Below are positions 1 to 9,184 of a stretch of 64,000 nucleotides of DNA, one piece after another (within the stretch, counting starts at the first letter, position 1; every line of letters starts with the position of its first letter). The DNA is taken from assembly GCF_000166135.1 (NCBI RefSeq), contig NC_014666.1, positions 7,998,001-8,062,000 of the forward strand, in the 5' to 3' direction. The DNA comes from Pseudofrankia inefficax (lineage in GTDB: Bacteria; Actinomycetota; Actinomycetes; Frankiales; Frankiaceae). The notes beneath the pieces are model-generated. The model did no database searches. It was not told the DNA's origin and saw nothing but the letters and a program-made list of their open reading frames with translations. The translations under genes were made by a program, and so were the position numbers.

Positions 1-2
1 AG

Positions 3-1454
3 GAAGTCGACCTGCTCAGCCTCTACAAGGACGTCTGTAGCGACTATGTGCAGATGTGCACGGTCCCGAAGCAGCTGCCCAATCTGCTGGACCGGGCGAT
101 CAGGATCGCGCAGCAGGAGCACGCCCCGACCGCGATCATCTTCCCTTCGGACGTGTTCGACCTTCCGTATGAGGCACCGGAGCACGCGTTCAAGCAGGTT
201 CCGTCCAGCGTCGGGACGACACCGGCGACGGTGACGCCTGATGCGGCGGGCCTGCAGCGTGCCGCGGACATCCTCAACGCCGGCGAGAAGGTCGCGCTGC
301 TGGTGGGCCAAGGCGCCCGTGGCTGCGCCCAGGAGCTGACCGAGCTCGCCGAGCTGCTCGGCGCGGGCGCGGCGAAGGCGCTGCTCGGTAAGGACGTCCT
401 GTCCGACGAGCTGGGGTGGGTGACGGGCTCGATCGGCCTGCTGGGCACGACGGCGTCGGAGAAGATGATGCGGGGCTGCGACACGCTGCTCACGGTCGGC
501 TCGAACTTCCCGTACACGCAGTTCCTGCCGGACTTCGGCCAGGCGCGCGGCATCCAGATCGACCGCTCGGCCAAGTGGATCGGCATGCGCTATCCGTACG
601 AGCTGAACCTGGTCGGCGACGCGAAAGCCACGCTGCGCGCCCTCCTACCGCTGATCGTCCGTAAGGACGACCGCGGCTGGCGGGAGACGATCGAGAAGAA
701 CACCGCCTCCTGGTGGAACACCTGTGAACGCCAGGCCATGACGGGCGCCGACCCGGTCAACCCCATGCGCATCTTCCACGAGCTCTCCCCGCGGCTGCCC
801 GGTAACGCGATCGTGGCGGCCGACTCGGGCAGCGCCGCCAACTGGTACGCGCGCCATCTTCGTTTCCACGGGAACATCCGCGGCTCGCTGTCCGGAACCC
901 TGGCGACGATGGGCCCCGGGGTTCCGTACGTGATCGGCGCGAAGTGGGCGCACCCGGACCGGCCGGGAATCGCGCTCGTCGGCGACGGCGCCATGCAGAT
1001 GAACGGCCTTGCCGAGCTGATCACGGTCGCGCACTACTACCACCAGTGGACCGACCCCCGGCTGGTCGTCGCGATCCTGCACAACAACGATCTCAACCAG
1101 GTCACCTGGGAGATGCGCGCGATGGAGGGCTCCCCGAAGTTCGCCGAGTCCCAGAACCTGCCCGACGTCGACTACGCCGGCTTCGCCCGGTCACTCGGCC
1201 TGATCGGCCTGTCGGTGTCCACGCCCGACGCGGTCGGCCCCGCCTGGGACGAGGCGCTGACCGCCGACCGGCCGGCGGTCCTCGACATCCGCTGCGACCC
1301 CGACGTCCCGCCGATCCCGCCGCGGGCGACCGCCGAGCAGGCCCTGAACACGGCCAAGGCCGTCCTGCACGGCGACGAGAACCGGTGGGGATTCGTCCGC
1401 CAGGGCGTCAAGGACAAGGTCCAGCAGTACCTGCCCGGCACGAAGGAGAACTGA
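3..1454 (+). CDS. Thiamine-diphosphate-dependent enzyme (acetolactate synthase/pyruvate oxidase-like), 5' truncated by window
   Basis: The reading frame is open from base 3, so the true start lies upstream; the first ATG at 48 is internal. The visible part holds the end of the N-terminal TPP-binding domain, a central domain (SVGTTPATVTPDAAGLQ onward) and a C-terminal TPP-binding domain with GDGAMQM followed about 26 residues later by HNNDLNQ, the usual GDG-X(~26)-NN diphosphate/Mg signature. Family members decarboxylate 2-oxo acids; the substrate cannot be read from sequence. It is the first visible gene of an operon: the next start lies 1 nt after its stop. The oxidoreductase neighbours suggest a sugar-acid or keto-acid catabolic role (inference). 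Confidence 0.9.
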   Translation, partial: EVDLLSLYKDVCSDYVQMCTVPKQLPNLLDRAIRIAQQEHAPTAIIFPSDVFDLPYEAPEHAFKQVPSSVGTTPATVTPDAAGLQRAADILNAGEKVALLVGQGARGCAQELTELAELLGAGAAKALLGKDVLSDELGWVTGSIGLLGTTASEKMMRGCDTLLTVGSNFPYTQFLPDFGQARGIQIDRSAKWIGMRYPYELNLVGDAKATLRALLPLIVRKDDRGWRETIEKNTASWWNTCERQAMTGADPVNPMRIFHELSPRLPGNAIVAADSGSAANWYARHLRFHGNIRGSLSGTLATMGPGVPYVIGAKWAHPDRPGIALVGDGAMQMNGLAELITVAHYYHQWTDPRLVVAILHNNDLNQVTWEMRAMEGSPKFAESQNLPDVDYAGFARSLGLIGLSVSTPDAVGPAWDEALTADRPAVLDIRCDPDVPPIPPRATAEQALNTAKAVLHGDENRWGFVRQGVKDKVQQYLPGTKEN

Positions 1455-1455
1455 C

Positions 1456-1920
1456 GTGACCGTGGCCGCGGATCTCCCGGACGTCGCGCAGACCGTGCTG
1501 GCGGACGTCCGGTCGGGGCGGTTCGAACGCAGCCTGTCGGCGTTGACCGCCGTCGGCGCCGCCGTGACGGCCGGGGAGATCTACCTGTCGCACGACGGGG
1601 CGAGTTTCGGCAACAAGATGATGTGGTGGCCGATCGTGATCGTCCCGGCGGCGATCCCGGCCGGGATCGCCGCGGTGTTCTCCCGGCGGGCCGCCCGGAC
1701 CGTGCTGCCGCTGGCGTCGGCCGCGATCGTCGTGAACGGACTGCAGGGCACCTACCTGCACTGGCGCGGAGTGCGGCAGCGGCCCGGCGGCGTCACCCGC
1801 TACAACCTGGAGTCCGGTCCGCCGGTGTTCGCGCCGCTGCTGGCGTCGGTCGTGGGCGGGATGGGGCTGCTCGCCTCGGTCCTGCGCCGTGAGGGACACC
1901 CGCCGCAGGGAGACCGGTAG
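1456..1920 (+). CDS. Small integral membrane protein, unknown function
   Basis: A 154-aa protein starting at GTG one base after the preceding stop, and followed immediately by the ATG of the next gene, so it is almost certainly co-translated. It shows about three hydrophobic segments: near residues 30-45 (LSALTAVGAAVTAG), 56-75 (WWPIVIVPAAIPAGIAAV) and 115-132 (FAPLLASVVGGMGLLASV). No catalytic motif is recognised. Its position before the gluconate-2-dehydrogenase-like subunit and the flavoprotein suggests a membrane anchor or accessory protein for that dehydrogenase, but that is inference from context only. Confidence 0.75.
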   Translation: MTVAADLPDVAQTVLADVRSGRFERSLSALTAVGAAVTAGEIYLSHDGASFGNKMMWWPIVIVPAAIPAGIAAVFSRRAARTVLPLASAAIVVNGLQGTYLHWRGVRQRPGGVTRYNLESGPPVFAPLLASVVGGMGLLASVLRREGHPPQGDR

Positions 1921-2631
1921 ATGCCGTTCCGAGCACCGGACCAACACGGCGTCACCCCGCAGCGCAAGGGCCGTTTCCCCGGCTTCAACGTCCTCGACAG
2001 CGTCGACGCCTGGGACGACGTCACCGCCGGGGTCGTCCTGCACCGGCTCGTGCCGCCGGCGGACCTGACGTTCTTCACACCACCCGAGGCGGCGATCGCC
2101 GGGCGGCTGCTCGACCTGCTCCTGGCCCAGGACGGCGAGCCGCGCGTCCCCGTGCTGGCGCTGGTCGACGGACGCCTCGCCGCAGGCGAGACCGACGGCT
2201 GGCACTACGACGACCTACCGCAAGACGCCCAGGCCTGGCGCGACACGCTCGGCTTCCTCGACGCCGACGCCCGCGACGCCCACGGCCTCGGCTTCGCGGA
2301 ACTCGACGAGCCGGCGCAGGCAGCGATCATCCAGGCCGTGCAGGACCGGACCCGGGACGGGCAGGACTGGCACCGCTGGGCGGCGGCCCGCAGCTGGAGC
2401 CTGTGGACCCGCTACGCCTGCACAGCCTTCTACTCCCACCCGTGGGCCTGGAACGAGATCGGCTTCCCCGGGCCGGCCTACCCGCGCGGCTACCTCAACC
2501 CGGGCGTCAACGCGCGGGAGCACTGGGAGGTCGCCGAGCAGGACGCCCTCGACCCGGTGCCCTTCGCCGCACGGGTCGAACGCGAACGCCACGAACACCA
2601 GCGCCTCCTCACCCCGGAGGAATCCCCGTGA
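1921..2631 (+). CDS. Gluconate 2-dehydrogenase subunit 3-like protein
   Basis: A 236-aa protein. The C-terminal stretch TAFYSHPWAWNEIGFPGPAY followed by PRGYLNPG is typical of the gluconate 2-dehydrogenase subunit 3 family, which partners with GMC-type flavoprotein dehydrogenases. Family members often carry a Tat signal; none is visible here, so the complex may be cytoplasmic or exported with a partner. Its stop overlaps the GTG of the GMC gene (GTGA), the expected pairing for a two-subunit dehydrogenase. The substrate is unknown; gluconate itself is not proven. Confidence 0.85.
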   Translation: MPFRAPDQHGVTPQRKGRFPGFNVLDSVDAWDDVTAGVVLHRLVPPADLTFFTPPEAAIAGRLLDLLLAQDGEPRVPVLALVDGRLAAGETDGWHYDDLPQDAQAWRDTLGFLDADARDAHGLGFAELDEPAQAAIIQAVQDRTRDGQDWHRWAAARSWSLWTRYACTAFYSHPWAWNEIGFPGPAYPRGYLNPGVNAREHWEVAEQDALDPVPFAARVERERHEHQRLLTPEESP

Positions 2632-4298
2632 GGCGGCGGGAGAACGTGCGGGACCGCAACGCCTCGGCCTGGCTGCTGCCGAACGACGGCAGCCGCACCG
2701 ACCACCGGCTGCGCGCGGACATGCGCCGGTTCGACGGCGACGACGAGGTCGACCTCGTCGTGGTCGGCGCGGGCGCGGGCGGCGGCGTGCTGACCCAGCG
2801 GCTGGCCCGGGCCGGCTGGCGGGTCGTCTGCCTCGACGCCGGGCCGTTCTGGGACCCCGACACCGACTGGGTCAGCGACGAGCGCGGCGCCCACGTCCTG
2901 TACTGGACCGAACCGCGCCAGATCGGCGGCGGCGACCCGGTGCCGCTGGGCTCGAACAACTCCGGCCGAGGCGTCGGCGGCTCGATGGTCCACTACGCCG
3001 GGTACACGCCCCGGCTGCACCCGTCGGACTTCACGACCCGCAGCGTCGACGGCGTCGGCGCGGACTGGCCGATCGGCTACCAGGACCTGCGGCCGTACTA
3101 CGAGGCGATCGAGGCAGAGCTGCCCGTCGCCGGCCAGTCCTGGCCCTGGGGCGACCCCCACCGCTACCCCCATAGCCCGCATCCGGTCGGCGGCAACGGC
3201 GAGATCTTCCTACGCGGCGCAGCCGCGCTCGGGATCGAGGCGCGGGTCGGCCCGGTCGCGATCGCCAACGGCCGGTTCGGGAACCGCCCGCACTGCATCT
3301 ACCGGGGCTTCTGCCTGCAGGGCTGCAAGGTCAACGCCAAGGCGAGCCCGCTGATCACCCACATCCCCGACGCCCTCGCGCACGGAGCGGAGATCCGCCC
3401 GGACAGCCACGTCAGCCGCATCCTGGTCGACGACCGAGCCGGCCGGGTCACCGGCGTGACCTACCTGCGCGACGGGCGCGAGCACGTCCAGCGGGCCCGG
3501 GCCGTCGCCGTCGCCGGCTACTCGATCGAGACGCCACGGCTGCTGCTGCTCTCGACAAGCCGCCGCTGGCCCGCCGGGCTCGGCAACGACCACGACCAGG
3601 TCGGCCGCTACCTGATGGTCCAGGGCGCGCCGCAGACCGCCGGCCGGTTCGACGACGAGATCCGGATGTACAAGACACCGCCGCCGGAGGTGTCCAGCGA
3701 GCACTACTACGAGACCGACCCGACCAGGCCCTACCGGCGCGGCTGGTCGATCCAGAACGTCAGCCCCCTGCCCATCACCTGGGCCGAACACGTCATCGCC
3801 CAAGGCCACTGGGGCGCGCCCCTGCGGGAGTACATGCGCGACTACGTCCACTGGGCCACCCTCGGCGCCCTGTGCGAGTACCTGCCCCGGGCCGACAACC
3901 GGGTGACCCTCGCCGACGAGACCGACCGGCACGGACTGCCCGTCGCGCACTTCTCCTACACCCGCTGCGACAACGACCAGCTCCTGCACAAAGCGGCGAC
4001 ACGCTCGATGGAGGCCATCCTGACCGCGGCGGGTGCGACCGAGGTGATGACGATCGACCGGTACGCCCACCTGGTCGGCGGCGCGCGGATGGCGACCCAC
4101 GCGGCGGACGGTGTCGTCGACGCCGAGCACCGGGTCTTCGGCCTGCCCAACCTCTACGTCGTCGACGGCAGCGTCCTGCCGACCCAGGGCGCGGCCAACC
4201 CGGCCCTGACCATCATGGCGCTCGCGGCGCGAGCAGCCGACCGGCTCGCGGCGCACAGCCGGCGCGGCCTCACCGAGCACGAGCTGAGCCACGCATGA
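2628..4298 (+). CDS. GMC-family FAD-dependent oxidoreductase (dehydrogenase large subunit)
   Basis: About 556 aa from a GTG preceded by GGAGG at 2616-2620; this start overlaps the previous stop. Earlier in-frame starts run through the preceding gene and are unlikely. The N-terminus has the FAD Rossmann motif VVVGAGAGGG and an acidic strand end (VVCLDAGP). The C-terminus carries the GMC signature DGSVLPTQGAANPALTIMAL and a conserved GGARM segment. The family oxidises alcohols, sugars or sugar acids. Pairing with the subunit-3-like protein makes a gluconate-2-dehydrogenase-type complex the best model. The stop overlaps the next ATG by the ATGA arrangement. Confidence 0.9.
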   Translation: MRRRENVRDRNASAWLLPNDGSRTDHRLRADMRRFDGDDEVDLVVVGAGAGGGVLTQRLARAGWRVVCLDAGPFWDPDTDWVSDERGAHVLYWTEPRQIGGGDPVPLGSNNSGRGVGGSMVHYAGYTPRLHPSDFTTRSVDGVGADWPIGYQDLRPYYEAIEAELPVAGQSWPWGDPHRYPHSPHPVGGNGEIFLRGAAALGIEARVGPVAIANGRFGNRPHCIYRGFCLQGCKVNAKASPLITHIPDALAHGAEIRPDSHVSRILVDDRAGRVTGVTYLRDGREHVQRARAVAVAGYSIETPRLLLLSTSRRWPAGLGNDHDQVGRYLMVQGAPQTAGRFDDEIRMYKTPPPEVSSEHYYETDPTRPYRRGWSIQNVSPLPITWAEHVIAQGHWGAPLREYMRDYVHWATLGALCEYLPRADNRVTLADETDRHGLPVAHFSYTRCDNDQLLHKAATRSMEAILTAAGATEVMTIDRYAHLVGGARMATHAADGVVDAEHRVFGLPNLYVVDGSVLPTQGAANPALTIMALAARAADRLAAHSRRGLTEHELSHA

Positions 4299-5392
4299 CC
4301 CGCGACGACCCCCGCCTGGAGGGCCTGACCGCCGCCGTCTACCGGTTCCCGACCGACCGGCCGGAAGCCGACGGCACCCTGACCTGGGACGCCACCACCG
4401 CCGTCGCCGTGACCCTGCGCGCCGGCGGGCGGACCGGCGTGGGCTGGACGTACGGCGCGCCCGCCGCCGCCACCGTGATCGCCGACCACCTCGCCGAGGC
4501 CTTGCACGGCCTACGCGTCTGGGACATCGCGGCCGGCTGGTCGGCGATGCACCGCGCCTGCCGCAACATCGGCACCCGCGGCGTCACGATGATGGCGATC
4601 AGCGCCGTCGACGTCGCCTGGTGGGACCTGAAGGCCCGGATGCTCGGCGTGCCGCTCACCACCCTGTTCGGCCAGTGCCGGGAGGCCGTGCCGGTCTACG
4701 GCTCCGGCGGCTTCACCACGCTCGACGACGCCCAACTCGCCGAGCAGGTCGCCGGCTGGCAGGCCGCCGGCACCACCAGCCTGAAGATCAAGATCGGGGA
4801 GGCGGGCGGCACGCGGATCGACCGTGACCTGGCCCGGGTCGCCAGGCTGCGGGAGCTCGCCGGAGACAGCGCGCAGCTGATGGTCGACGCGAACGGCGGC
4901 TACACGGTCGGGCAGGCGCGCCGGGTCGGCGGGTGGCTCGACGATCTGGGCGTCACCTGGTTCGAGGAACCGGTCAGCAGCGACGACCTCGCGGGGCTGG
5001 CCGCCGTGCGCGCCGCGGTGCGCTGCGACGTCGCTGCCGGGGAGTACGCCGCCGACCTCTACGACGTCCAGGCGCTGCTTCCCGTCGTCGACTGCGTCCA
5101 ACTGGACGTCACCCGCTGCGGTGGCTACACCGGTTGGCTGCGCGCCGCCGCCCTCGCCCAGGCCCGCAATCTGGAGGTCTCCGCCCACTGCGCGCCCGCG
5201 CTGCACGCCCCGGTCGCCGCGGCCGTCCCGAACCTGCGCCACGTCGAATGGTTCGCCGACCACGCCCGCCTCGAACCCCTGCTCGCCGACGGCGTCCCGC
5301 CCGTCGCCGCCGGAGCCCTCCAGCTCGCCGACCGCGACGCGGGCCACGGCCTGACGCTCGCGGCCGGCGCGGAACGGTGGCGCGTTGGCTGA
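4295..5392 (+). CDS. Enolase-superfamily enzyme (mandelate racemase/muconate lactonizing type)
   Basis: 365 aa from the ATG overlapping the preceding stop. The barrel residues of the superfamily are visible: KIKIG near residue 164 (KxK base), DANGG near 197, EEP near 224 and GEY near 249 as the three metal ligands, and a histidine in SAHCAP near 299. Such enzymes abstract the proton alpha to a carboxylate; many dehydrate sugar acids. Next to a dehydrogenase and a TPP enzyme, acid-sugar dehydration is plausible but the substrate is not decided by sequence. Its stop overlaps the next gene's start. Confidence 0.88.
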   Translation: MTRDDPRLEGLTAAVYRFPTDRPEADGTLTWDATTAVAVTLRAGGRTGVGWTYGAPAAATVIADHLAEALHGLRVWDIAAGWSAMHRACRNIGTRGVTMMAISAVDVAWWDLKARMLGVPLTTLFGQCREAVPVYGSGGFTTLDDAQLAEQVAGWQAAGTTSLKIKIGEAGGTRIDRDLARVARLRELAGDSAQLMVDANGGYTVGQARRVGGWLDDLGVTWFEEPVSSDDLAGLAAVRAAVRCDVAAGEYAADLYDVQALLPVVDCVQLDVTRCGGYTGWLRAAALAQARNLEVSAHCAPALHAPVAAAVPNLRHVEWFADHARLEPLLADGVPPVAAGALQLADRDAGHGLTLAAGAERWRVG

Positions 5393-7187
5393 GCAGACCG
5401 ACCCCCGCGTGCTCTACCCGCCACGCGCGCTGCGTGACTACGCCTTCCTCGGCGACGGCGAACGCGGCGCGCTGCTCGGCCCGGACGGCGACCTCGCCTG
5501 GATGTGCGCCCCGGCGTGGGACTCCGACGCCGTGTTCGCCACCCTGATCGGCGGCGCCGGCTGCTACGCCGTCACACCGGTCGGCCGCTTCACCTGGGGC
5601 GGCTCCTACAACCCGCGATCGCTGATCTGGACCAGCCGCTGGGTCCTCACCGACGGCGTCGTCGAATGCCGCGACGCGCTGGCGCTGCCCGCCGACCCGC
5701 ACACGGCGGTGGTCCTGCGCCGGATCCGGGTGGTCGAGGGCTCCGTGCGCCTGCGCGTCGTGCTCGACGTCCGCGCCGGCTTCGGCCAGCAGGCCATGGC
5801 CGCCGCCGCGGACACCGGCCGCGGCCGAACGGGCGGCGTGTGGACCGGCCAGTCCGGTCCGCTGGCCTTCCGCTGGTGGGGCGCGTCCGAGGCGACCCGC
5901 ACCGGCGACGGCCCCCTGATGCTCACCCTGAACCTCCTGACCGCCGGCGACCAGCACGACCTGTGCCTGGAGATCAGCGACCGGCCACTCCCCCGCCGCC
6001 GGCGCGGCATCCGCCCCGACCAGCTGTGGGCGGCGACCGAGAGCGGCTGGCGGGAGCGGGCCGGCGTCCCGGCGGCGGGCACGCTCGCCCGCCGCGACGC
6101 CGAGCAGGCACTGGCAACCCTCACCGGACTGACCAGCTCCGTCGGCGGCATGGCGGCCGCGGCCACGATGAGCCTGCCCGAACACGCCGGCGCCGGACGT
6201 AACTACGACTACCGCTACGCCTGGATCCGCGACCAGTGCTACGCCGGCCGAGCCGCCGCGGCCCACGGCCAGCTCGCCCTGCTGGACACGACCGTCGACT
6301 TCGTCGCGCAACGCCTGCTGGCCGACGGGCCGGATCTGAGGCCGACCTACACCACCCGCGGCGGCCCGGTCCCGGCCGAACGCGCCCTGACCCACCTGGC
6401 CGGCTACCCCGGCGGCACGGACAGGGCCGGCAACCAGGCCAACCACCAGTTCCAACTCGACACGTTCGGCGAGGCCCTCGAGCTGTTCGCCCTCGCCGCC
6501 GGACACGACCGGCTCGACCTCGACGGCTGGAAGGCGATCCAGACCGCCGTCGACGCGATCACCCAGCGCGGACACGAGCCGGACGCCGGCATCTGGGAGC
6601 TCGACGACCGCCGCTGGGCCCATTCCCGGCTGACCTGCGTCGGCGGCCTGCGCGCCGTCGCCGGCCACGCGCCCGCCCGGCTCGCCCGCCGCTACACCGA
6701 CCTGGCCGACGCGCTGCTCGCCGACGTCACCGCCGACTGCGTACATCCCACTGGCCGCTGGCAACGCTCCCCCGACGACCCCCGCGTCGACGCCGCCCTC
6801 CTGCTGCCCGCCCTGCGCGGCGCCCTGCCACCCACCGACCCACGATCGCGGGCGACGGTCGCGGCGGTCGAGGCCGACCTCGTCCACGACGACTACGTCT
6901 ACCGCTTCCGCCTCGACGGCAAGCCCCTCGGCGAGGCCGAAGGCGCGTTCCTGCTCTGCGGGTTCCTGCTCGCGCTCGCCCGCCACTCCCTCGGCGACCC
7001 GGTCGGAGCCCGGGCCCTGTTCGAACGCGGCCGGGCCAGCTGCGGCAGCCCCGGCCTGTTCGCCGAGGAGTTCGACGTCGACCAGCGCCAGCTACGCGGC
7101 AACCTGCCCCAGGCGTTCGTCCACGCCCTCCTGCTCGAAACCGCCGCCACCCTCGCCACAGACCCGCCATCAGCAAGAAAAAGGTGA
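5385..7187 (+). CDS. Glycoside hydrolase family 15 (glucoamylase/trehalase-like)
   Basis: About 600 aa. The TTG at 5385 overlaps the preceding stop; a GTG at 5409 is an alternative start. It shows the N-terminal beta domain (IRDYAFLGDGERGALL-like opening) and the (alpha/alpha)6 catalytic barrel: NYDYRYAWIRDQCYAG, the general-acid region GIWELDDRRW with Glu near residue 405, and the base region LFAEEFD near residue 560. No signal peptide, so it is cytoplasmic. GH15 members cleave alpha-glucosides or trehalose; actinobacterial cytoplasmic forms include trehalases. Placement inside a sugar-oxidation operon fits the supply of glucose for the downstream enzymes (inference). Confidence 0.9.
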   Translation: MAEQTDPRVLYPPRALRDYAFLGDGERGALLGPDGDLAWMCAPAWDSDAVFATLIGGAGCYAVTPVGRFTWGGSYNPRSLIWTSRWVLTDGVVECRDALALPADPHTAVVLRRIRVVEGSVRLRVVLDVRAGFGQQAMAAAADTGRGRTGGVWTGQSGPLAFRWWGASEATRTGDGPLMLTLNLLTAGDQHDLCLEISDRPLPRRRRGIRPDQLWAATESGWRERAGVPAAGTLARRDAEQALATLTGLTSSVGGMAAAATMSLPEHAGAGRNYDYRYAWIRDQCYAGRAAAAHGQLALLDTTVDFVAQRLLADGPDLRPTYTTRGGPVPAERALTHLAGYPGGTDRAGNQANHQFQLDTFGEALELFALAAGHDRLDLDGWKAIQTAVDAITQRGHEPDAGIWELDDRRWAHSRLTCVGGLRAVAGHAPARLARRYTDLADALLADVTADCVHPTGRWQRSPDDPRVDAALLLPALRGALPPTDPRSRATVAAVEADLVHDDYVYRFRLDGKPLGEAEGAFLLCGFLLALARHSLGDPVGARALFERGRASCGSPGLFAEEFDVDQRQLRGNLPQAFVHALLLETAATLATDPPSARKR

Positions 7188-7191
7188 AGCC

Positions 7192-8208
7192 ATGACCGAA
7201 CGTCGCGTCGCGCTCGTGACCGGAGCCTCCGCGGGCGTCGGGCGCGCGACCGCCCTCGCCCTGGCCGACCACGGCTTCGACGTCGCGCTCCTCGCCCGCG
7301 GCGACGCCGGCCTACAGGCAGCCGCCCGCGACGTGCGCGACCGGGGCCGCCGTGCCCTCGTCCTGCCCGCCGACGTCGCCGACCACAAGGCCGTCGACGC
7401 GGCGGCGACCGCCGCCGAGGACGAGCTCGGTCCCCTCGACGTCTGGGTCAACAACGCCATGACCACGACGTTCGCACCACTCGCCGACACCGCACCCGAG
7501 GACCTCCGCCGGGCCATCGAGGTCACCTTCCTCGGCCAGGTCTGGGGCACGATGGCCGCACTCGATCGGATGCGCCCCCGCGACCGCGGCTCGATCGTCA
7601 ACATCGGCTCGGCGCTCGCCTTCCTGGGCATCCCCCTGCAGGCCCCCTACTGCGCCGCGAAGTTCGCCTGCCGGGGCTTCTTCGAGGCCGCCCGGGCCGA
7701 ACTGCTGCACGACGGCAGCCGGGTACGCCTCTCGATGGTCCACCTGCCCGCCGTCAACACCCCGCAGTTCAGCTGGTGCCACACGACGATGACCCGCCAG
7801 CCCCAGCCCGTCCCACCGATCTACGAGCCCGAAGTCTGCGCGAAGCACATCGTGCGCGTCGCCCTCGACGGCCGCCACTCCATGATCATCGGCTCGTGGA
7901 ACAAGGCACTGGTCGCGGCCGGCTCGATCGCCCCCGGTTTCGGCAACCACTACGCCGCGCTCGGCGCCTGGGACACCCAGCTCACCGACGCCCCGCTGCC
8001 CACCAACCGGCCCGACAACCTGCGCCAGCCCGCCGACGACACCCACGACCACGGCGCGCACGGCATCTTCGACACCCAGGCCCACGGCGTCCGAACGCCA
8101 GCCTTCCTCAAGTCGCTGCCCCAGACCGGGCGCACCTTCGTCCGCGCGCTGCGCGCCACGGCCCACGACCGCCGCCGCCCCGGCGCCCACCAGGCGATCC
8201 GGGCCTGA
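7192..8208 (+). CDS. Short-chain dehydrogenase/reductase with C-terminal extension
   Basis: 338 aa with a good AAGGTGA ribosome-binding site before the ATG. It has the classical SDR glycine motif TGASAGVG at the N-terminus, NNAM in place of NNAG, the serine of NIGSALAF and YCAAK for the catalytic Tyr-Lys. It is about 90 residues longer than a minimal SDR; the extra part (from residue ~240) is rich in His, Asp and Pro. Close homologues are usually annotated only as SDR family oxidoreductase. It ends the overlapping gene run that begins at the window edge, so it is probably part of the same pathway; the substrate is unknown. Confidence 0.9.
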   Translation: MTERRVALVTGASAGVGRATALALADHGFDVALLARGDAGLQAAARDVRDRGRRALVLPADVADHKAVDAAATAAEDELGPLDVWVNNAMTTTFAPLADTAPEDLRRAIEVTFLGQVWGTMAALDRMRPRDRGSIVNIGSALAFLGIPLQAPYCAAKFACRGFFEAARAELLHDGSRVRLSMVHLPAVNTPQFSWCHTTMTRQPQPVPPIYEPEVCAKHIVRVALDGRHSMIIGSWNKALVAAGSIAPGFGNHYAALGAWDTQLTDAPLPTNRPDNLRQPADDTHDHGAHGIFDTQAHGVRTPAFLKSLPQTGRTFVRALRATAHDRRRPGAHQAIRA

Positions 8209-8290
8209 CGCACACCAGCTTGAACCGCCGGCCCACAAGGACCTGGCAGCTCGGACGCGACGCGGACGGAAGCGGAGGTGCGGGCCGCTG

Positions 8291-9037
8291 ATGGCGAACC
8301 TGTACATCGGAACGTCCGGGTGGAGCTACGACCACTGGGACGGTGTCCTCTACCCCGCGGGAACGCCACCGCGACAGCGGCTGGAGATCTACACCCGCCA
8401 CTTCGACACCGTCGAGCTCAACGCCAGCTTCTACCGGTGGCCATCCGACGCGGCGTTCGCGTCCTGGCGACGACGCCTGCCGGCCGGATTCACGATGTCG
8501 GTGAAGGCACCCCGCGGCCTCACCCACGCCAAGCGCCTGCACAGCCCCGAAGCCTGGACCGGGCGCATCATCGCCGGCTGGCACGAGCTGGGTGAACGCC
8601 GCGCTGTCGTCCTCGTCCAGCTCGATGCCCGCCAGACCAGGGACGACGCCCGGCTGGAGTACTTCCTCGCCGGCATCCCGCCCTGGCTCCGGCTCGCCGT
8701 GGAGCTGCGGCACGCGTCCTGGCACACCGAACCCGTCTATGCACTGCTGGAGCGACATCAGGCCGCCTACTGCGTCGTCAGCGGCGCGGGCCTGCCCTGC
8801 GTCCTGCGGGCCACGACGTCGTTCGTCTACGTCCGGCTGCACGGACCCGACCACGACGCGCTCTACGCGGGCTCCTACAGCGACGACGACCTACGGTGGT
8901 GGCGCGACCGGATCGCCGAGTGGCGCGCCGGCGGCCTCGACGTCTACGCCTACTTCAACAACGACGGACACGGCCACGCCGTCCGCAACGCCCGCACCCT
9001 GTCCGCACTGTGCGGTGTCCCCGCCCCCACCACGTAA
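8291..9037 (+). CDS. DUF72 (YecE-like) TIM-barrel protein
   Basis: 248 aa beginning MANLYIGTSGWSYDHW, the diagnostic opening of DUF72 proteins, followed by YPAGTPPRQRLEIYTRHFDT, VELNASFYRWP, AVELRHASWH and YFNNDGHGHAVRNA, all conserved positions of this family. The family has a TIM-barrel fold and unknown biochemical role. It lies 82 nt after the SDR gene, so it may be a trailing operon member or have its own promoter. GGAGGTG at 8274-8280 precedes the ATG. Confidence 0.9.
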   Translation: MANLYIGTSGWSYDHWDGVLYPAGTPPRQRLEIYTRHFDTVELNASFYRWPSDAAFASWRRRLPAGFTMSVKAPRGLTHAKRLHSPEAWTGRIIAGWHELGERRAVVLVQLDARQTRDDARLEYFLAGIPPWLRLAVELRHASWHTEPVYALLERHQAAYCVVSGAGLPCVLRATTSFVYVRLHGPDHDALYAGSYSDDDLRWWRDRIAEWRAGGLDVYAYFNNDGHGHAVRNARTLSALCGVPAPTT

Positions 9038-9184
9038 AGGGCCCCCGTACTGCGGAAGCCCGCGTTCAGACCGCTACTCGACGGGTACGGCCTGATTCAG
9101 TGCGTTACCGATGGTACCCGCGCCCGGCCGCCCGATTTCGTACTCACGGGGCAGCTGTGCCGGCCAATCGGGAGGTGATGGCAC

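Noticed and set aside
5109-6986. 625-aa antisense frame opposite the GH15 gene
   Set aside because: The plus-strand frame has full GH15 motifs; the antisense product is Gly/Val/Arg-rich without motifs.
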